Of a DNA stretch of 64,000 bases, positions 11,560 to 21,189 are shown one piece after another. Below the pieces are notes generated by a model, which was not told the DNA's origin, did no database searches, and saw only the letters and a program-made list of their open reading frames with translations. The position numbers and the translations under genes are program-made. The stretch comes from Peromyscus leucopus (Eukaryota; Chordata; Mammalia; Rodentia; Cricetidae), in contig NC_051063.1 of NCBI RefSeq assembly GCF_004664715.2, positions 141,797,819 through 141,861,818 on the forward strand, in the 5' to 3' direction. How positions within the stretch are numbered: position 1 is the stretch's first letter; the number at the start of each line of letters is the position of its first letter.

Positions 11560-13058
11560 TTTTACCATGGGGCCATACAGATGTGGGTGGCCTGGGCTGC
11601 CATCTGGAGTCATGGGCCATACGAGCCCAGGCTGCTGCTGAGGGCCATGTCTGGGTCTGTGACCTTATTGCAGCCAGGATCTGGATTGATGTATATGGCT
11701 CCTGTTGCCACTGAGGGCCATGAGGATGCCCACAGTTATTCACCTCTGTCCAGGTTGGTGCCCAAAGGCCAGGATGCATGCAGATCCATGTGGCCTGAAC
11801 TGCTCCTCAATGTCATGGTGACATCTGGGTCAGAGCTGCAGCTGAGATCCATGGCCTTACTACAGCCAGGGTCGGTGATAATGACTGAGGCTCCTGTTAC
11901 CATCGAAGGCCATGCAGACGTTCAAGATTGAGGGCCATGTTAGTGTCTGAGGGCCACGCTGCTGCTGGGGCCTGTGCCAGTGTGAGTGGCCTGCACTGCC
12001 ACCTAGGGCGGTGGTTTCATCTAGACCCAGCTGCTGCCGAGGACCATGTCTAGGCCTGTGGTTCCACCATGGCTGGGGTCTGTGCTGAAGTCAGAGTCTT
12101 GTATTGCCACCAAAGGTCACACAGAAACCCAGTGTTGGGGATCAACCTAAGGCCTTAGTGGTGTCAGGGGCCATGAGGACACCAGAACTATCCTGACCTA
12201 AGTGGCCATTTCTTCCCCCACCAGAGTCAGGATGTCATCTGGGCCCAAGCTGCTACTAAGGGCCATGTCTAGGTCCATGGCCCAGCTGCAGCTACCATCT
12301 TTGTTGATGTCTGTGGACCATGTCACCTCAGAAGGCCTATTGAAACCATGTGAGATGAAATCAAAGGGCCATTCTGAGCCAGCTCGGCCCTTTGCAGGCC
12401 CTGGGAAAGGTGGCCTTGCCTCTTGCTGGACACTGCCGCAAGAGAGCTGGCCAGAGAGATGGCCCCCACACTCAGAAGAGATGGCCCCACCACTCAATAC
12501 AGGCAAGGTGAACCAACCCTGAGTGCATGGAAACAGGGGAGCGGACTCTACCCCCTCGTGTGAGGCAGATGGCCCCAATGGCCCTAGTGGTCCAGACTGA
12601 CCAGCTCAACTACCATCTAGGCCCACAGCTGTGTCTGGGGTTGGCCCACCCTAACATCTACCCTACCCAAGACATGCTAGAACTTGTGAAGGGATTGATC
12701 CTGTGGAACAATACCCACAGGATGTCCAAACATTTAGTTCTGGTGAGGGTTCAGTGATGATGGTGTACCAGAAACCAGGGGCCCTGAACCAGATCAGTGA
12801 CTCATTCCAATGAACATTTGCTAATAAAGCTGATTGGACAGAAGGGTAGACTATATGACACATGGTGGCCCCCAGTGCCACCAGAATGAATGAAGAGGTA
12901 TTGGAGGGACGGGAAAGAGAAAACAAAGGGTTTTTGTTGTTTTAAGTTATTTTGTTTGTTTGCTTGCTTACTTTGTTTTATTTTCTTTTGGGGGGGTTGT
13001 TGCAGGGATGAGTGAAGGATATGGGGGAGCTGAGAGTTAAGTGGAATTGGGGTGCATG
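11560..13058 (+). repeat. GGGCCATG-rich dispersed rodent repeat with ~205-bp internal units
   Basis: GC-rich sequence built of degenerate units carrying GCTGCTGAGGGCCATGTCTG, TTGCAGCCAGG, and GGCTCCTGTTGCCACTGAGG motifs. Equivalent points fall near 11634, 11839, 12034 and 12253, spacings of 205, 195 and 219 bp. The end (about 12980-13058) reads like a rodent L1 3' terminus (GGGGGAGCTGAGAG, GGGGTGCATGATG). Open frames of about 105-125 codons here are repeat-derived. It resembles mouse MurSatRep-like or L1 3'-UTR sequence; the family name is unverified. Confidence 0.6.
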
Positions 13059-13060
13059 AT

Positions 13061-13104
13061 GTTTAATATAGTAAATCATATGAACAGTTTCCTTAGTGTT
13101 ACAT
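13061..13104 (+). repeat. left copy of 44-bp direct repeat flanking inverted-LTR element
   Basis: These 44 bases (starting GTTTAATATAGTAAATC, ending CCTTAGTGTTACAT) recur at 14906-14949 with a single A/G difference. The right copy is the natural 3' end of the plus-oriented LTR. The left copy lies in the same orientation although the LTR beside it is inverted. Confidence 0.95.
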
Positions 13105-13531
13105 TAAACAAAGGTTGTCACTGAAGGAAAATCTCTATACTAGTGGCAATAGGCCTGGCCGATGGTCAGGACAAATCTCTCTCACCTGCCAGTCCCACAG
13201 CCACTCAGACCCGAGTAAACACACAGAGGCTTATAATATTTACAAACTGTATGGTCTAGTGGCTCAGGCTTCTTGCTAGCTAGATCTTGCATCTTAAATC
13301 AACCCATTTCTATAAATCTATACCTTTCCAACGTGGCTCATGGCTTACCTGTATCTTTACATGTTGCCTCTCATGGCAGTATCTGGCAGCGTCTCCTGAC
13401 TCAGCCTTCCCCTTCCCAGATTTCTCCTCTCTTTGTCCCGCCTATACTTCCTGCCTGGCTACTGGCCAATCAGCATTTTATTTATTAACCAATAAGAGCA
13501 ACACATTCCCAGCATACAGATATCAACAGCA
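13103..13531 (-). mobile_element. ERV LTR (3' LTR of minus-strand element)
   Basis: Read on the minus strand it starts TGCTGTTGATATC at 13531, has two inverted CCAAT motifs (TGATTGG-type) around an AATAAATAAAATG box, and continues with AGGCAGGAAGTATAGGCGGG and GGGTCTGAGTGGCTGTGGG words (one CTTATTGG variant here). It is about 97% identical to the inverted arm at 14483-14912 by hand alignment (about 12 substitutions and two 2-bp length differences). A purine tract lies directly upstream on the minus strand, as expected for a 3' LTR. I recognise the family as common in cricetids but cannot name it. Confidence 0.85.
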
Positions 13532-13553
13532 CTTCTCCTTTTTTTTTTTTTTC
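13532..13553 (-). other. polypurine tract of the ERV
   Basis: On the minus strand this is an uninterrupted purine run, G then A14 then GGAGAAG, ending exactly at the TG that starts the LTR. This is the position and composition of a retroviral polypurine tract, the primer for plus-strand DNA synthesis. Confidence 0.75.
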
Positions 13554-14482
13554 AAAAAGGAAGGTTTTAACTTTAACATAGTAAAATTACATATGACAAA
13601 ACAATTATCAAGCAAGAATTACAGTTACAATATCTAGTCTATTTATAATATCTAGTCTATTTGTATTTGGCAAAATTAAAGAAGATATCTTATCTATCCT
13701 ATATTTGTGAATCTAATATTTCATATCTAACTTACCTTTTTTTTTTTTTTTTTTTTTTTTGGTTTTTTTCGAGACAGGGTTTCTCTGTGTAGCTTTGCGC
13801 CTTTCCTGGAACTCACTTTGGAGACCAGGCTGGCCTCGAACTCACAGAGATCCGCCTGGCTCTGCCTCCCGAGTGCTGGGATTAAAGGCATGCGCCACCA
13901 CCGCCTGGCTTCTAACTGACCTTTTATCATAACTAAGAAAATTATAACTATCTAGTCTTCAACTACATCAAAGACCTCAGAAGGATATAATATTACCTGA
14001 GAAATGGGAGAAGCACACAAGCAACTTTCAGGAGTTTTGGGGGGGAAGACAGAGACAGCTGGTAGCCTGGACAGTCATCCAAAGTTCCTCTGTAAAGTCG
14101 GGGCATCTGTCTTCAGCCCACTGGCCTAGAGTCTCTCAGTTACTTCTCTCTGTGTCCTCTAGAAAGTCTGTCAGTTTCCTCTGCAAAGCAGGAACCTGAA
14201 GGACCATTTTGCAAAACAAAGTTCAGTGGTCACCTTCCTATGGGTGCTACATGTCCAGCTGATCATGCAGTCCAGGCAAAAACAGTTTCTTGCCCAAATG
14301 GCTATTTTTGCCAAGAAGAAGATAAACTCCAAATAGAGTGTCTTTGATTCCCATCCTCCTCTCTGAAGTAAATTGGTGTTGCCAGGAGCAGACATGTCTC
14401 ACTGTCCAGAAAGTCTAAATTTTAAAAACATTTTAAATGCCATATTCTGTAGGTCTTTGAAGTGTTTGAAGATTACCTACAA
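13554..14482 (-). mobile_element. ERV internal region, non-coding, with B1 insertion
   Basis: This 0.93-kb segment lies between the two inverted LTR copies. On the minus strand it runs from the right LTR toward the purine tract. It has no retroviral gag, pol or env frame that I can recognise, so it belongs to a non-autonomous or deleted element. A B1 occupies 13737-13910. Confidence 0.6.
13737..13910 (-). mobile_element. B1 SINE, full-length, young
   Basis: Inverted B1: poly(T), GAGACAGGGTTTCTCTGTGT, AGCTTTGCGCCTTTCCTGG, AGACCAGGCTGGCCTCGAAC, GCCTCCCGAGTGCTGGGATT and CCACCACCGCCTGGC. Target duplications TCTAACTTACCTTTT and TCTAACTGACCTTTT flank it, 14 of 15 identical. CpG sites are retained, so the copy is fairly recent. 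Confidence 0.95.
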
Positions 14483-14948
14483 TGCTGTTGATATCTGTAT
14501 GCTGAGAAATGTGTTGCTCTGATTGGTTAATAAATAAAATGCTGATTGGCCAGTAGCCAGGCAGGAAGTATAGGCGGGACAAAGAGAGAGGAGAATTCTG
14601 GGAAGGGGAAGGCTGAGTCAGGAGACGCTACCAGATGCTGCCATGAGAGGCAACATGTAAAGATATAGGTAAGCCATGAGCCACATTGGAAAGGTATAGA
14701 TTTATAGAAATGGGTTGATTTAAGATGCAAGATCTAGCTAGCAAGAAGCCTGAGCCATTAGACCATACAGTTTGTAAATAATATAAGCCTCTGTGTTTAC
14801 TCGGGTCTGAGTGGCTGTGGGACTGGCAGGTGAGAGAGATTTGTCCTGACCATGGGCCAGGCCTATTGCCACTAGTATAGAGATTTTCCTTAAGTGACAA
14901 CCTTTGTTTAATATAGTAGATCATATGAACAGTTTCCTTAGTGTTACA
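14483..14948 (+). mobile_element. ERV LTR in inverted orientation to the 3' LTR
   Basis: TG at 14483 to CA at 14948, 466 bp. Paired ATTGG motifs 23 bp apart (near 14521 and 14544) and an AATAAATAAAATG box suggest a CCAAT-box (NF-Y-type) U3 promoter. Three bases after the CA comes TGGGGGCAGTTTAGGGAC (14952-14969), which begins like a tRNA-Pro primer-binding site but diverges in the middle. This would make it a 5' LTR reading rightwards, opposite to the element at its left. Confidence 0.82.
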
Positions 14949-14949
14949 T
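14906..14949 (+). repeat. right copy of 44-bp direct repeat
   Basis: This is the partner of 13061-13104, 43 of 44 bases identical, and contains the terminal bases of the plus-oriented LTR. Confidence 0.95.
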
Positions 14950-14969
14950 CTTGGGGGCAGTTTAGGGAC

Positions 14970-15960
14970 ACACTTTGTGATCTGTTTGATTTACTGCTGG
15001 GTAGTGTTAGCTTATGTTATATCTATTTATAATAGATCTATAGATAGTTTGTTTTGACATTTTCTTAGTTTGAGATCAAGGGAGTTTATCCTGCATTTGT
15101 TTTTTCCTCCTTCTCTTCTCCACTTCCTCCCCTTTCTCTCTCCTCTCCCTGCTCTGTATGTGGTCTTAATATTTTTTGATGACGAGTTCACCGTAAACAC
15201 ATAATGAGCTAAAATGTCTGGTTCTTTTGATGTCTTGAGGTAATCTACAAAACAATTTCTTACATAAAAATTCTATAGACTTAATTCTCTAGGCTTGGAG
15301 TCATTTTTTTTGTGACAGCTATGTGTTAGCGTCTTATCTGTCTTAATAATAATTAGTGCACTCAGGTTTTCTTGTTTTCCATAGAACACTGATGCTCTGT
15401 ACTTACCTGTGATTTCTATTTTGGTAATCAGGAAGTATACAGTATTCTCCTAATTATTTAAGAAAAGTTCTACAAATTTATACATTTTTTCTTACTTTTG
15501 TATTTTTTTCTCAATTTTGCTGTTTTATTTTGAAAGTTCTTTTAGAATTTTTGTTTTGACTTTCCAGATATTTGTGGATTTTCTTGATTTTTTTCTGAGA
15601 CTGGCATTGAGATATGTTTCCATTCATATTATTTTAAAATTCAAACTATTTTGTGATATTGGCATCATTGATTTATCCTGTCTGTTTCTATTCATTCTGG
15701 GGTCATCATTCATGGGTTTTCCATAGTATATCTAGACTGTATTTGTTCAAACTTTCTTGTATATGAGGACCCATCTTTTATTGTTTCTTCTTAAGTGAGT
15801 GTGGAACATTCAATCCATGAGTGTGATCTGTGCATCCATTAATTACAGTGTGTGCATTGTAATTGATTTTCAATAATCATAATAGGAATAGGAAATACAC
15901 ATTTCCATCTTCCAGGAGCTCACTGTGTGATGAAGAGATCGTCTTTAACGAAGAAGAACA
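14970..15960. other. unassigned sequence right of the LTR
   Basis: AT-rich, with a pyrimidine-rich stretch at 15105-15150. The first part could be ERV leader belonging to the plus-oriented LTR, but I see no coding frame that resembles a retroviral protein. No gene is supported. Confidence 0.3.
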
Positions 15961-15963
15961 CAT

Positions 15964-15970
15964 GAAAAAA

Positions 15971-16025
<55 letters not shown>

Positions 16026-16036
16026 AAGGGAGAAAG
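15964..16036. repeat. (GA)n purine tract
   Basis: 73 consecutive purines on the plus strand, mostly GA repeats, flanked by AAAAAAAGAAG and GGAAGGGAGAAAG. Confidence 0.95.
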
Positions 16037-16039
16037 TAT

Positions 16040-17950
16040 AGATGTATAGATGTAGATGAAGGAACAATAAAAGAATAAGAAAATTAGAATAAAATAGAGA
16101 TGCTACATTAGCCACATGAGCAAAGCACTAGGAAATGACAAATCTGAAACAGGGTCCTTTAGGATTGTTCTGCTTAGCTCAAGGGATTTCTTTAAGAAAC
16201 AAATGAATTAATAATGCATGATTGGCCATTTTGAAAACTGTACCAAAGATTAAGTACAATAGGTCAGGTGGGCAGGATAAATCTTGACACTCCACATTCA
16301 ATCAAGAATGTTGCCATTCCCAATGTCAACTTCATCTCTAATTGTTTCCCACACTTTTAGAATGCCATCCAGGAAGTTCTTAATTTGTTCTGGTTCCTCG
16401 TGTACGTTGCTCTTGCCCCCATTGAAATATGTGCCTCTGTCATACTATGATTAGTTCTGTTTATAGCACAAATGCTCAGTTACTCCAATATTCAAATAAT
16501 TTGCTTTATAACTATAGATAGGTAATTGTTGTATTCAGTGATTTTTCTCCTGATGATTCTACAAAGGGACATGTCATGGTCACATCAGTAACTCATGAAT
16601 CTTTCTCAAAGGCACATAATCTTTCTTGGTCATTTCCAAAACTTGTAATTTCCCTCCCCTAATTACTCTGCTTCCAACACACATTCAGTGAAAGGCATCC
16701 ATTTCTCTCTGCCTCTTTTCTCCAAGCCCTTCTCTCATAATAACATGCATTCTTGTTCTTTCTATTTGGGGGCCATAGCTGTAAAGATACAGTATACCAC
16801 AGACTCCTATCAGAAGTTCAAATAAACTGCTAGTTAAGGTCCCCAAGACAGGTAGGAATTTGTTTTAACCTATGGTACAGTATTCTTTTTGCACCCTTCT
16901 TTTGGAGCGATTTGTTTCCCAATGTGGCCTGAAATTGCATTTTGACTTAATTATCAGGCTGCACAGGACAAAATGTTTCTCTGCCTGCTTTCTCTTCCTT
17001 CCTTCCTTCTTGAAAAAAAGGACTTCCATTTTGTGGATCTCCAAACTCCCTTTTTGGTATGATGTAGTTCCAGTAATTGTTGATGGTCAGACAAACTGCC
17101 AACTCCCCCCCACCCCCAAGAAATTATCGAAGTTCAGTCTATCACAATGCTTCACTTCTCCTACTGATTGGATCAGGATGGCAGAACCGTGGTCTCCCAG
17201 AGGTGTTCACAACTGAATCAAACATTTGACTATATTGCTATGTGGCTGATGAAAATTATATGGTAAGGTTATGCCATTGGTTGGTTGACCTTAATGTACA
17301 GATGTTGCCCTGGATTATTGGACAGGGCTTGATGTGAGCAGAAGGACTCTTTGCAACAGAAGACAGTCACAGGAGATAGCAAACTGTATATGAGGTGCAT
17401 ATCCCAGCCCCTCATCATGGGCCTCCTAGATGGATTCTGTGAACATGTAAAAATAAGTCGTGTCTAGCAGTTGGAAAAGCACAAATACGAAATGCATTCC
17501 CCCAAATCTTGGCTAGTATCTTGACTGTGACTCAGGGAGACCTATTATTTCAGACTTCTCACCTCCAGAGCAATAGATAAAACACTTGAATTATTAAGCT
17601 ACTAATTTTGTCATTATATATATTTATGCATCATATATAATATCATTATAAATATATAATACATGTTATAAATGTAAGGTATAATGTGTCTTTCCTGGAA
17701 ATTTTCTCTCATGGCTAGTGGTTGAGAATCAAGACTGGGGAGATGTGAGATGACAACTTGGAAGTTCAAGACCCATTTCCAGAGAGCTGGCTTATAAGGT
17801 TGGGCTGAGGAAAGCAGAGATGAAGGGAAATAAAATCAGCCTCAGCCACTCCATGGTTGGGTCAAGCAGAGATGTCTATTCTACTGTCTCCTTTGCAGGT
17901 TTGGACTAAATCTTTTGCTATTTATAGTCAAAGCTTTTAGACACAGGGCC
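16040..17950. other. unique non-coding sequence
   Basis: No repeat I can name and no credible exon. An AT-rich palindrome-like stretch lies near 17610-17690. Confidence 0.4.
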
Positions 17951-17954
17951 TAGG

Positions 17955-18046
17955 GACTGAGGAGTAGTTGGTTTAGCAGTTAGGGCACATACTGCTCTTG
18001 TAGAGGCCCTGAGTTTAATTCACAACAAACACACCAGGTAACACTT
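17955..18046 (+). mobile_element. B2-superfamily SINE head
   Basis: GGACTGAGGAGTAGTTGGTT, TAGCAGTTAGGGCACATACT, GCTCTTGTAGAGGCCCTGAG and TTTAATTCACAACA match the tRNA-derived 5' region of B2/B3, including degenerate A and B boxes. The tail has expanded into the compound repeat that follows. Confidence 0.75.
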
Positions 18047-18052
18047 GCATTG

Positions 18053-18058
18053 ATGTGT

Positions 18059-18130
<72 letters not shown>

Positions 18131-18131
18131 G

Positions 18132-18139
<8 letters not shown>
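18053..18139. repeat. alternating purine-pyrimidine tract (TG)(AC)(GCAC)n
   Basis: 87 bases of strict purine/pyrimidine alternation: ATGTGTGTACACAC..., then (GCAC)n with CpG, then GCGCACACACA. This is an ideal Z-DNA-forming composition. Confidence 0.95.

Positions 18140-18207
<68 letters not shown>
18139..18207. repeat. (AG)n tract
   Basis: About 69 bp of perfect AG repeats directly joined to the alternating tract. It is a mirror-repeat polypurine sequence able to form triplex. Confidence 0.95.
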
Positions 18208-18209
<2 letters not shown>

Positions 18210-19080
18210 CTTAAAAACAAGAAAGAAACTCGGGGGCTAAATATTCACACCATAGACTCCCATCAAGCATGGCTGGAGGAAGGTAGGATGTGGCACAGCC
18301 CTCAGTACTTCCAAGCAGATGTAGCTCATCTTTTAAAACCTAGATGTATGAGTAATTTGCAAATCACCCCTTTCCATTCTCCTTGACTAAGTCAAGGCTT
18401 GACTCATAAATAATTCAGCATCTTTTAAATTCACATCTATATCTGTTAAATTAAACAAGCATGAGACCATTGGGCTGAAGTCGTCTCTACTTGGGTTCCT
18501 GTGTAATGAACTGTCACCTAATAGTATGTTAATAAACCAAGATATAATGTAGGAATATGATTTCTATAACATATAGCTAGGTCTCGGCCAATCACAGCCA
18601 CCAAAGCTCTTAAAGAACTAGCCTATGCCCAGAAGGATACCCTGAGCCATAATCAATCAACTTGGTTTGAACTTTTCATTCCTTTCCTGTCTCTAACCAT
18701 CCTCTGTCCAGCTGTGCAGCCTGCAGCTGGCTACTGTTCTGGTGCTGGTGTTTCCTCATCCACAGATCACAATTTATACTCAGATACAATGTTAATTTTT
18801 ATTTGTTGAAATGTTTGGTGTACAGCATTTGATGGAACACACATTTGGTTCAGTTGACAGTTACTCATAAAAGTCAGAGGCTGAGTCGATATACTTCAGT
18901 TTTGTATTAATTTGTTTCATGTTCTCCCTTTGCTTTACAGATAAGAAAGGGACAGAAGCATGAGGGCAATCTGGTGATTTCAGTTTCACATCTTTTTCAC
19001 CTACTTTAAAGCCTTGAAGGGCTTTAGAAAGTATGTGTTTTAGGTGTGTCTCATTTTGAAAAAAAATGTCTCATTGTGGT
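18210..19080. other. unique non-coding sequence
   Basis: Nothing recognised. Confidence 0.4.
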
Positions 19081-19081
19081 C

Positions 19082-19102
19082 ATCTATCTGTCTATCTGTC
19101 TG

Positions 19103-19145
<43 letters not shown>
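19082..19145. repeat. (TCTA/TCTG)n tetranucleotide microsatellite
   Basis: Mixed TCTG and TCTA units, then about 11 uninterrupted TATC units. Confidence 0.95.
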
Positions 19146-19147
<2 letters not shown>

Positions 19148-19214
19148 GTTTCTTTCTATATTATTCATTTATTTTAGTCAGGGTTTTGTTTGTTTGGGTT
19201 TTTTTTTTCTATCT

Positions 19215-19411
19215 CAAGGTGGCTGCAACCTCACTATGTAGTTGAGGATGACCTTGAACTTCTGGATCTCCTGCCTCCACCTCCTGAGTACTGAGATTAC
19301 AGAATTGCATTGACACACCAGGTTTACAGCACACTAAGGATGAAACTTAGGATTTTTTGGGGGGAGGGGGGGAGGAAGGTAGGAAGACAACTAACAACTA
19401 AGAGATTTCTC
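19215..19411 (-). mobile_element. old B4-like (ID+B1) SINE
   Basis: CTATGTAGTTGAGGATGACC, TTGAACTTCTGGATCTCCTG and CCTGAGTACTGAGATTACAG are an inverted old B1. It is followed by a segment resembling the ID-type tRNA part (CACTAAGGATGAAACTTAGG, then ...CTAACAACTAAGAGATTTCT). The LTR at 19418 inserted at its end. Confidence 0.65.
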
Positions 19412-19417
19412 TAGCCT
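19412..19417. repeat. 6-bp target-site duplication (left)
   Basis: TAGCCT, repeated exactly at 19924-19929, flanks the solo LTR. Six bases is the usual duplication of class II (ERVK-like) integrases. Confidence 0.9.
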
Positions 19418-19923
19418 TGTGGTGGTATTGTGTTCCCCAAAATATTGTGTACTCTAATAAATTTATCTGGGGTCAGAGAACAGACAGCCACTAGATACAA
19501 AGGCTAGAAAATGGTGGCACTCACACCTTTAATCCTAGCATCCAGAGATAGAAATCCCTCTGGATCTCTGTGAGTTCAAGGCCACATTGGAAATAGCCAA
19601 GCATGGTGACACGCCTTTAATCCCAGAAAGCCAGCCTTTAATCCCAGGGAGTGGTGGTAGAAAGCAGAAAGATATAAGGTGTGAGGACCAAAAACTAGAA
19701 GATTTTGGCTGGTTAAGCATTCAGGCTTTTAAGCAGCAGTTCAGCTGAGAGCCATTGGGATGAGGACACAGAAGTTTCTAGTCTGAGGAAACAGGACCAG
19801 CTGAGGAACTGGCAAGGTGAGATAGCTGTGGCTTATTCTGTCTCTCTGATCTTCCAGTATTCACCCCAATAACTGGCCTCAGGTTTGATTTTATTAATAA
19901 GAACTTTTAAGATTCCTGCTACA
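19418..19923 (+). mobile_element. solo LTR carrying B1-derived segments
   Basis: It begins TGTGGTGGTATTGTGTTCCC and ends AGATTCCTGCTACA: TG...CA ends with perfect 6-bp duplication TAGCCT. Inside are repeated B1-like pieces (CACCTTTAATCCTAGCATCC, GATCTCTGTGAGTTCAAGGC, ACACGCCTTTAATCCCAG, CTTTAATCCCAGGG). A TATA-like GATATAAGGTGTGAGGACC lies after them and GTTTGATTTTATTAATAAG near the end. A second copy of the family lies inverted at 52420-52893. No internal region is present. Confidence 0.9.
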
Positions 19924-20166
19924 TAGCCTTTCTTATCCTTTTTCTGTATTTGGGTCTGCCATATCAGCAACAGAGATTTTTTTTTTTTTTTTTTTTTGTC
20001 ATAGAGGCTCATGAGGAGTTGAAGTCCTGAGTACCCATGGTACCTTGAGCCTCTTGGGCTAAGTTTCTCTTTGGGGCTTCTTTCTGCTTAGGTGACTGTC
20101 ATCATGAAAACCCGTTCTCCTTTCACTTGTGGCTGGTCTAACCTGTGCACTGCCTTCCTCGGGTCT

Positions 20167-21189
20167 GTCAGGGAGCACAGGAGCCCTCTCATGAGTACAG
20201 TCAGGGAGCACTGGAGCCCTCTCATGAGTGCGGTCAGGGAGCACTGGAGCCCTCTCATGAGTGCAGTCAGGGAGCACTGGAGCCCTCTCATGAGTGAGGT
20301 CAGGGAGCACTGGAGCCCTCTCATGAGTGTGGTCAGGGAGCACTGGAGCCCTCTCATGAGTGCAGTCAGGGAGCACTGGAGCCCTCTCATGAGTGAGGTC
20401 AGGGAGCACTGGAGCCCTCACGTTAGTGTGGTCAGGGAGCACTGGAGCCCTCTCATGAGTGTGGTCAGGGAGCACTGGAGCCCTCTCATGAGTGAGGTCA
20501 GGGAGCACTGGAGCCCTCTCATGAGTGCAGTCAGGGAGCACTGGAGCCCTCTCATGAGTGAGGTCAGGGAGCACTGGAGCCCTCTCATGAGTGAGGTCAG
20601 GGAGCACTGGAGCCCTCGCATGAGTGCGGTCAGGGAGCACTGGAGCCCTCACGTTAGTGTGGTCAGGGAGCACTGGAGCCCTCACATGAGTGAGGTCAGG
20701 GAGCACTGGAGCCCTCTCATGAGTGCGGTCAGGGAGCACTGGAGCCCTCTCGTGAGTACAGTCAGGGAGCACTGGAGCCCTCTCATGAGTGCAGTCAGGG
20801 AGCACTGGAGCCCTCTCGTGAGTGTGGTCAGGGAGCACTGGAGCCCTCTCATGAGTACAGTCAGGGAGCACTGGAGCCCTCTCATGAGTGCAGTCAGGGA
20901 GCACTGGAGCCCTCTCATGAGTGAGGTCAGGGAGCACTGGAGCCCTCTCGTGAGTGCGGTCAGGGAGCACTGGAGCCCTCTCGTGAGTGCGGTCAGGGAG
21001 CACTGGAGCCCTCTCGTGAGTGCGGTCAGGGAGCACAGGAGCCCTCTCATGAGTGAGGTCAGGGAGCACTGGAGCCCTCTCGTGAGTGCGGTCAGGGAGC
21101 ACAGGAGCCCTCTCATGAGTGCGGTCAGGGAGCACAGGAGCCCTCTCATGAGTACAGTCAGGGAGCACAGGAGCCCTCTCGTGAGTGCG
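20167..21189. repeat. 33-bp minisatellite, 31 units
   Basis: Thirty-one head-to-tail units of GTCAGGGAGCACTGGAGCCC plus CTCTCATGAGTGNNG, each exactly 33 bp, with no insertion or deletion across 1,023 bp. Variation is confined to a few sites: T/A in CACTGG versus CACAGG, A/G in TCATGAG versus TCGTGAG, one CTCACGTTAGTG form, and the last codon-like triplet (ACA, GCG, GCA, GAG or GTG). CACAGG units occur at both ends of the array (unit 1, and units 27 and 29-31). Because 33 is a multiple of 3 and the unit has no stop in several frames, both strands stay open for about 380-390 codons. I infer no protein. Confidence 0.97.

Noticed and set aside
11543..12757. Several 75-126 codon frames in GC-rich sequence
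   Set aside because: They follow the internal repeat of a dispersed element; the same peptide motifs recur with the repeat period and frames break between units.
13273..13637. 116-codon frame inside the left LTR and its mirror at 14527-14924
   Set aside because: These are chance frames in LTR sequence; the same peptide appears from both inverted arms because the arms are copies.
14970..15850. Retroviral gag region downstream of the primer-binding-site-like sequence
   Set aside because: No frame shows a recognisable Gag or protease motif; the sequence is AT-rich and stop-dense.
19979..19997. T-run as retroposon tail
   Set aside because: No inverted SINE or retrocopy body follows it.
20167..21189. 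CRISPR-like regular array
   Set aside because: The units are contiguous with no unique spacers, and the surroundings are mammalian.
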